Made by a program: the position numbers and the translations under genes. Positions 58,549 to 64,000 of a stretch of DNA of 64,000 nucleotides are shown piece by piece. Each line of letters starts with the position of its first letter. Positions within the stretch are counted from its first letter, which is position 1. The notes beneath the pieces were generated by a model. It did not search any database. It saw only the letters and a list, made by a program, of their open reading frames with translations, and was not told the origin of the DNA. The stretch comes from Trissonchulus latispiculum. Lineage: Eukaryota; Nematoda; Enoplea; Enoplida; Ironidae. The DNA lies in contig JASAND010006191.1 in NCBI GenBank assembly GCA_030248195.1, positions 1 to 64,000 on the forward strand. The letters are read 5' to 3'.

Positions 58549-58621
58549 TTTTACCCTGCAAAAATTGCTCAGGCATCTTAAAAACATTATTTCTACTAAT
58601 TCAGCAGATATTATATACATA

Positions 58622-58708
<87 letters not shown>
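58622..58708. repeat. (TA)n microsatellite
   Basis: About 38 TA repeats followed by TATG repeats. ORFs of alternating Ile/Tyr across it are artefacts. Confidence 0.95.
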
Positions 58709-58711
<3 letters not shown>

Positions 58712-59614
58712 ATATGCATCAGCGATGGTCACCGGGTCAAGATCAAGAGCTGACCCGATTTTCTGAATTTACCATACTTAAGTTTTGGAAATTTTTGGTT
58801 TTTAAACTAAAATTTTAGATCTAATTTTTGTGCATACGGTGGAATCGGGCTTCTCGATACGATTTTGAAGGTTTTTGAAGGGCAACTTTTTAACGCATGT
58901 ATATATTCTTTGCATTTCTTTTCAGTTTTTTTGTAGACCCTGAAGCTTGCTCTATACGCACGACTATGTAAGCAGTCTAACCGGCGTCCCTGTCCCGAAT
59001 TATTATTGAAAAAATAGGGTGCATCAACTCCACCATCCCGGGCTACTTGATACACCCTTTCATTTTTGCACAGAAATTAGTCCTTGCTAAGGCAAGTTGG
59101 CAAGGCAAGCTGGCAGGGCTAGAGGGTAAACGCACTTATGCTTTACCATAGGCTTGCTATTTTAATGTGCTACTTGGTATTGTTGGCGGGCTTCAAGGTA
59201 CGAAAAGCTTAGTAATCCGCAGATAACCGACGAACCATTGAACAATAGATGAAAGTTAGTCTATAAAGCAGTAAATTATTCTTAGTAAGCGAAAACTACA
59301 CCATACAAAATTTGGAAAAGACAATGATATATATATAGTTCATTGCAGAATAAGGCGTCTTTTTACGTTTTCGTCAATTATCAGATCGTATGCAACTGAT
59401 CAGATAGGCTACTGTTTGACGAAAACCAACATGTCAGCTAAAACCAACCACATATTCAGTGCAATTTTTGCGTAATTTCTAGCAAAATCCTCCCAGCTCA
59501 AATCCCAAATCCATTGCACCTTGAACCAGCTTCCCCACCCCACAAGAAATGCCAGCAAAAAGTCAAAGGCCCCATGGCTTAAAATACTTAAACCTTATAT
59601 ATACTCCTCTTGTT

Positions 59615-59678
59615 GAATTCGAACCCACGATGTCCACTAGCATTCTCAACGTCTTTACCACTCCGCTACCATGGCTGC
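59615..59678 (-). repeat. tRNA-like SINE relic
   Basis: On the minus strand TAGCGGAGTGG (A-box-like) and GGGTTCGAATTC (B-box-like) are spaced 44 nt apart, as in a tRNA. Acceptor and anticodon stems do not pair, so not a working tRNA gene. Confidence 0.4.
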
Positions 59679-59953
59679 AAGTAGGGCCAAGCTTAGGGAG
59701 GAGTCTTAGAAAGTTCAAGCAATGAATGAAATAGGTTGTGTGCCATACGCTGCCAAAATGTCAAAAAGCACAAAATCCAGTCTGGAACCAAGCAAGGTAT
59801 ATACATAGACATTCTGATGTCCTTAAGCTCACCAGGAATGCAAAAAGGTAAAAAATGCTAAGTTAGAAACTAATTATATACACGTACACACGTACGTATA
59901 TATATCCCTCTCGTTTCGTCCTTGCTCGAGAATACTTACACAGACAACAATTA

Positions 59954-60582
59954 ACTAGGGGGGAAAATGCCCTCGACGGGCAACCAACTTGGTAGAATAG
60001 GGAAAGACTTGAATGTTAAATACACGGTGCATGGTTACAACTGAGATTCTGCTGAAGCGGAAAAATGCCGTTTCTCAGCGACTAAAATGACAGAAACCAG
60101 CTTTGTGCGCCGAATAGGGAATCTACTCGGCGACTAAAATGAAAGAAACCAGCTTTGTGCGCCGAATAGGGAGTCTACTCGGCGACTAAAATGAAAGAAA
60201 CCAGCTTTGTCGCCGAATAGGGAATTCCCTCCTTCCGCCCTATTCGCGCGAACTTATCGTCTTTCGGGAGGAAATATATAGGTAATTATTCTGTTAGGAA
60301 CTGCAAACGTAAGCATTGCGCTCAATATGTCATTTCCCGTACCGGTTGCGTGGAGGCTAGGGGTGGCGCTAGATTAATTTCTTTTTGAGCTACCTGATCC
60401 GTAAATATTTTATGCATACAACCGCTAGCAGGACCAACAGAAAGCAACAATAAGTATATATGCAGTTTAAACAATTTGTGGTCGACAGTCCTTGTGCTAA
60501 AACATATACAATCAATCGCATTTCATTTTATATAATGTTTGATTGTATCAATTCTCGGCAAGATCAGCACAGAGCACACTAT

Positions 60583-60678
<96 letters not shown>

Positions 60679-61140
60679 TCTCAATGTTTCTGATAGCACA
60701 TCGAAGACAGCGTATTTATGTCTGTGAAAACCTTGACTTACGTAAGTGCTTGATAAAACTGTTGTTTTGCATTCTGAAGTAATTCTGCCATTCTGAAACT
60801 CTCTCATTATTCAGCAAAGCAACACATAACAGGCTTCAAAGTTCGCGCGAATAGGGCGGAAGGAGGGAATTCCCTATTCGGCGACAAAGCTGGTTTCTTT
60901 CATTTTAGTCGCCGAGTAGACTCCCTATTCGGCGCACAAAGCTGGTTTCTTTCATTTTAGTCGCCGAGTAGATTCCCTATTCGGCGCACAAAGCTGGTTT
61001 CTGTCATTTTAGTCGCTGAGAAACGGCATTTTTCCGCTTCAGCAGAATCTCAGTTGTAACCATGCACCGTGTATTTAACATTCAAGTCTTTCCCTATTCT
61101 ACCAAGTTGGTTGCCCGTCGAGGGCATTTTCCCCCCTAGT
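59954..61140. mobile_element. foldback element with 300-bp arms around a (TA)n core
   Basis: Arms 59954-60253 and 60841-61140 appear to be reverse complements of equal length, starting ACTAGGGGGGAAAATGCCC. Each arm holds three tandem AGAAACCAGCTTTGT units separated by CGGCGACTAAAATG. The core includes about 45 TA repeats (60587-60676). No duplication identified. Confidence 0.85.
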
Positions 61141-61297
61141 TTCGCTTATTTTTCCGCTGCAGAGAAAATCATGTCAGAGAAGTTGCATATATACACAATG
61201 TAAGCAAAGCTAGCTACCGCAAACAGGCTGGATGAAAACGTTCTAGTTCAACTGAATGTATTTGCTGAAACGGAAAAATGTCTGTTAATAGCCTTTT

Positions 61298-62030
61298 CAG
61301 AACTTTATACACGGTGCGTCATCTTAGGCTGGAAGGCCACTGTTCATGGCCTCTACCGAACATTATACACGGTGCGTCATCTTAGGCTGGAAGGCCACTG
61401 TTCATGGCCTCTACCGAACATTATACACGGAGCGTTATCTTAGGCTGGAAGGCCACTGTTCATGGCCTTTTCAGAACTTTTTACACGGTGCGTCATCTTA
61501 GGCTGGAAGGCCATTGTTCATGGCCTCTACAGAACATTATACACGGAGCGTTATCTTAGGCTGGAAGGCCACTGTTCATGGCCTTTTCAGAACTTTTTAC
61601 ACGGTGCGTCATCTTAGGCTGGAAGGCCATTGTTCATGGCCTCTACAGAACATTATACACGGAGCGTTATCTTAGGCTGGAAGGCCACTGTTCATGGCCT
61701 TTTCAGAACTTTTTACACGGTGCGTCATCTTAGGCTGGAAGGCCATTGTTCATGGCCTCTACAGAACATTATACACGGAGCGTTATCTTAGGCTGGAAGG
61801 CCACTGTTCATGGCCTTTTCAGAACTTTTTACACGGTGCGTCATCTTAGGCTGGAAGGCCATTGTTCATGGCCTCTACAGAACATTATACACGGTGCGTC
61901 ATCTTAGGCTGGAAGGCCACTGTTCATGGCCTCTACAGAACATTATACACGGAGCGTTATCTTAGGCTGGAAGGCCACTGTTCATGGCCTTTTCAGAACT
62001 TTTTACACGATGCGTTATCTTAGGCAGGAA
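61298..62030 (+). repeat. 58-bp satellite with 116-bp higher-order unit, 13 copies
   Basis: CTTAGGCTGGAAGGCCA recurs every 58 bp from 61320 to about 62017. Two variants alternate: one with GTGCGTCATC, one with GAGCGTTATC. Alternation is regular from about 61430 and breaks near 61890, so dimers were amplified as units. Confidence 0.92.
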
Positions 62031-62084
62031 GGCTATTTTAAAAGCCAACCAGCACCGTAACCTTGGATATGCAGTTATATATAC

Positions 62085-63390
62085 ATGACAAAAGTTGCTC
62101 TGCTCATTTTGGGCTTTCATTTAAAACCAAATTTGACAACTTTTGAAAATTTTGATTTTAGACCAATTAGGACCCCTTGCCAGGGCGCCACAGGTCGCTA
62201 GAGACCAATTTGGAGGGGTCCTCCAATGAGATAAAATGTTCGCCTCACCAAGGGCTTTCATTTGATACCAAACTTGAAAACTTTTCAAAAAATCGATTTT
62301 GGACCGGTCCGGACCCTGGTCACGGCGCCACAGGCCGCTGGGTCCACTTTGGAGGGGTCCACCGATGACAAAAAATGTTCGCCTCACCAAGGGCTTTCAT
62401 TTGATAGCAAACTTGGAAATTTATTTAAAAAACCGATTTTTGACCAGTCCGGACCCTGGTCAGGGCACCACAGGCCGCTGGGTCCACTTTGGAGGGGTCC
62501 TCCAATGACAAAAAATGTTCGCCTCACCAAGGGCTTTCATTTTATACCAAACTTAGCCACTTTTGGAAAATTCGATTTTTGGGCATTTTGGACCGGTCCG
62601 GAGCCTGGTCAGGGCGCCACAGGCCGCTGGATCCACTTTGGAGGGGTCCTCCAATGACAAAAAATGTTCGCCTCACCAAGGGCTTTCATTTGATACCAGA
62701 CTTGGCCACTTTTGGAAAAATCGATTTTTGGCCATTTTGGACCGGTCCGGACCCTGGTCAGGGCGCCACAGGCCGCTGGGTCCACTTTGGAGGGGTCCTC
62801 CAATGACAAAAAATGTTCGCCTCACCAAGGGCTTTCATTTTATACCAAACTTAGCCACTTTTGGAAAATTCGATTTTTGGGCATTTTGGACCGGTCCGGA
62901 GCCTGGTCAGGGCGCCACAGGCCGCTGGATCCACTTTGGAGGGGTCCTCCAATGACAAAAAATGTTCGCCTCACCAAGGGCTTTCATTTGATACCAGACT
63001 TGGCCACTTTTGGAAAAATCGATTTTTGGCCATTTTGGACCGGTCCGGACCCTGGTCAGGGCGCCACAGGCCGCTGGGTCCACTTTGGAGGGGTCCTCCA
63101 ATGACAAAAAATGTTCGCCTCACCAAGGGCTTTCATTTGATACCAGACTTGGCCACTTTTGGAAAAATCGATTTTTGGCCATTTTGGACCGGTCCGGACC
63201 CTGGTCAGGGCGCCACAGGCCGCTGGGTCCACTTTGGAGGGGTCCTCCAATGACAAAAAATATTCGCCTCACCAAGGGCTTTCATTTGATACCAAACTTG
63301 GTCACTTTTGGAAAAATCGATTTTTGGCCATTTTGGACCCGGTCCCCGGTCCGGACCCCTGGCCAGGGCGCCACAGGGGTCCGGGCGAAA
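62085..63390 (+). repeat. 149-bp satellite, about nine copies
   Basis: TTCGCCTCACCAAGGGCTTT recurs at about 62231, 62380, 62519, 62668, 62817, 62966, 63115 and 63264. Inner copies are nearly identical and partly alternate as 298-bp dimers; the first and last copies are diverged. Because 149 is not a multiple of three, several 130-aa frames run through it; these are artefacts. Confidence 0.92.
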
Positions 63391-63399
63391 CCTACTATA

Positions 63400-64000
63400 G
63401 CCTACGCTGTAGTGCTCCCGCACCCCACCCCAAACCCCAAATAAGAGAGACCTGCTCACTGTAGATATTTCTGTAGAAGAGGTTAAAGTTGGAGTTGCGA
63501 CACGGTAGGGCCCACCACCATCAGGGTGCCCCCCAGCCACATGGATAGGTCCTAGAGCGAAACTAATGGGCCATTTAGATTCACCATATAGGGGTTCCTA
63601 TTCGAATACGAAACCTCAGCCCAGCAGCTCTTATGTATAGGGCTGCCTACTCCGTAGGCCCAGACCCCCCCTTTTACACACTAACTTTTGACCCCTGGCC
63701 AGGGCGCCACAAACCACCGAGCAGCACCATCTCACTTCCCGGAGCCCTTCACCCTTGGGCCATGCCACATGAGCCATATGAGAGCCCGGCTTCGCTCGCT
63801 CCGTTCTATTTCGTGGCTAGAATATTTTCGAACTTAGTTTTTTTTCGGGGGTCACTTGGGGGGTCCCCACCGGGGGGGTGGGGCCATCTGGGGGGGTCCG
63901 GGAACCGCGGAAAGTAATTTCCCCGGAATTGCGGAACTTTTTGTACAAAAAAAACCTAAAATAGTACGGCTCTGAAGGGTCTTCCGACCTGCACCCCTGG
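63400..64000. other. no gene seen; G-run element at the end
   Basis: GC-richer sequence follows the satellite. From about 63835 runs of G and GGGTCCCC-type hairpins resemble the G-tract MITEs elsewhere in the window, here cut by the window end. Confidence 0.4.

Noticed and set aside
60460..60807. ORFs of alternating Ile/Tyr
   Set aside because: Translation of a (TA)n microsatellite; the same applies at 58534-58753.
61298..62030. CRISPR-like array
   Set aside because: Units are contiguous 58-bp monomers without unique spacers, in a eukaryotic context.
62121..63540. Many overlapping ORFs of 66-144 aa on both strands
   Set aside because: They are produced by the 149-bp satellite being open in several frames; the repeated peptide is in different frames on both strands.

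Overview
The window is from an AT-rich, repeat-laden invertebrate nuclear genome. It has GT-AG introns of a few hundred bp to about 3 kb, many inverted-repeat DNA transposons, several satellites and retroelement debris. The best taxonomic clue is the main gene: a p120/delta-catenin with four fibronectin type III (FN3) domains in front of its armadillo repeats. To my knowledge that layout is described for the nematode catenin JAC-1. I therefore lean towards a nematode or another ecdysozoan, with low confidence because no rRNA or mitochondrial marker is present.

Layout. 1-464: C-lobe end of a CAMK-like protein kinase on the + strand, cut by the window edge. 0.5-5.7 kb: no clear gene; a few GC-rich unidentified ORFs and one tRNA-Met-like SINE head. 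5.7-8.2 kb (-): a broken gene joining a DEDDy-type 3'-5' exonuclease domain to a NADAR (YbiA-like) domain. 8.5-13.6 kb: Ty3/gypsy-type retroelement debris, with an integrase fragment on + and a gag plus envelope-like block on -, without any reverse transcriptase between them. 15.2-17.8 kb: a degenerate hAT transposon with target-site duplications. 20.0-57.3 kb (-): one catenin gene. 58-64 kb: transposons and two satellite arrays, with no gene seen.

The catenin gene was assembled by hand from 29 coding exons. Every junction has GT and AG, all phases agree, and the joined reading frame is 4434 nt (1477 aa plus stop). From N to C terminus: a short N-terminal region, four FN3 domains with Pro/Ser-rich linkers, an armadillo domain interrupted by a basic loop, and a tail ending in the PDZ ligand DSWV. 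Exons 5-15 are all phase 1-1 and multiples of three, so the FN3 block is modular. Many of the introns carry mobile elements: hAT copies with 8-bp duplications, kilobase palindromes, G-tract-rich MITEs and satellites.

Nothing here forms an operon. The most unusual items are the exonuclease-NADAR fusion, the FN3-armadillo gene with its vertebrate-style PDZ ligand, the gag-env block lacking pol, and three palindromic elements sharing one terminal motif.
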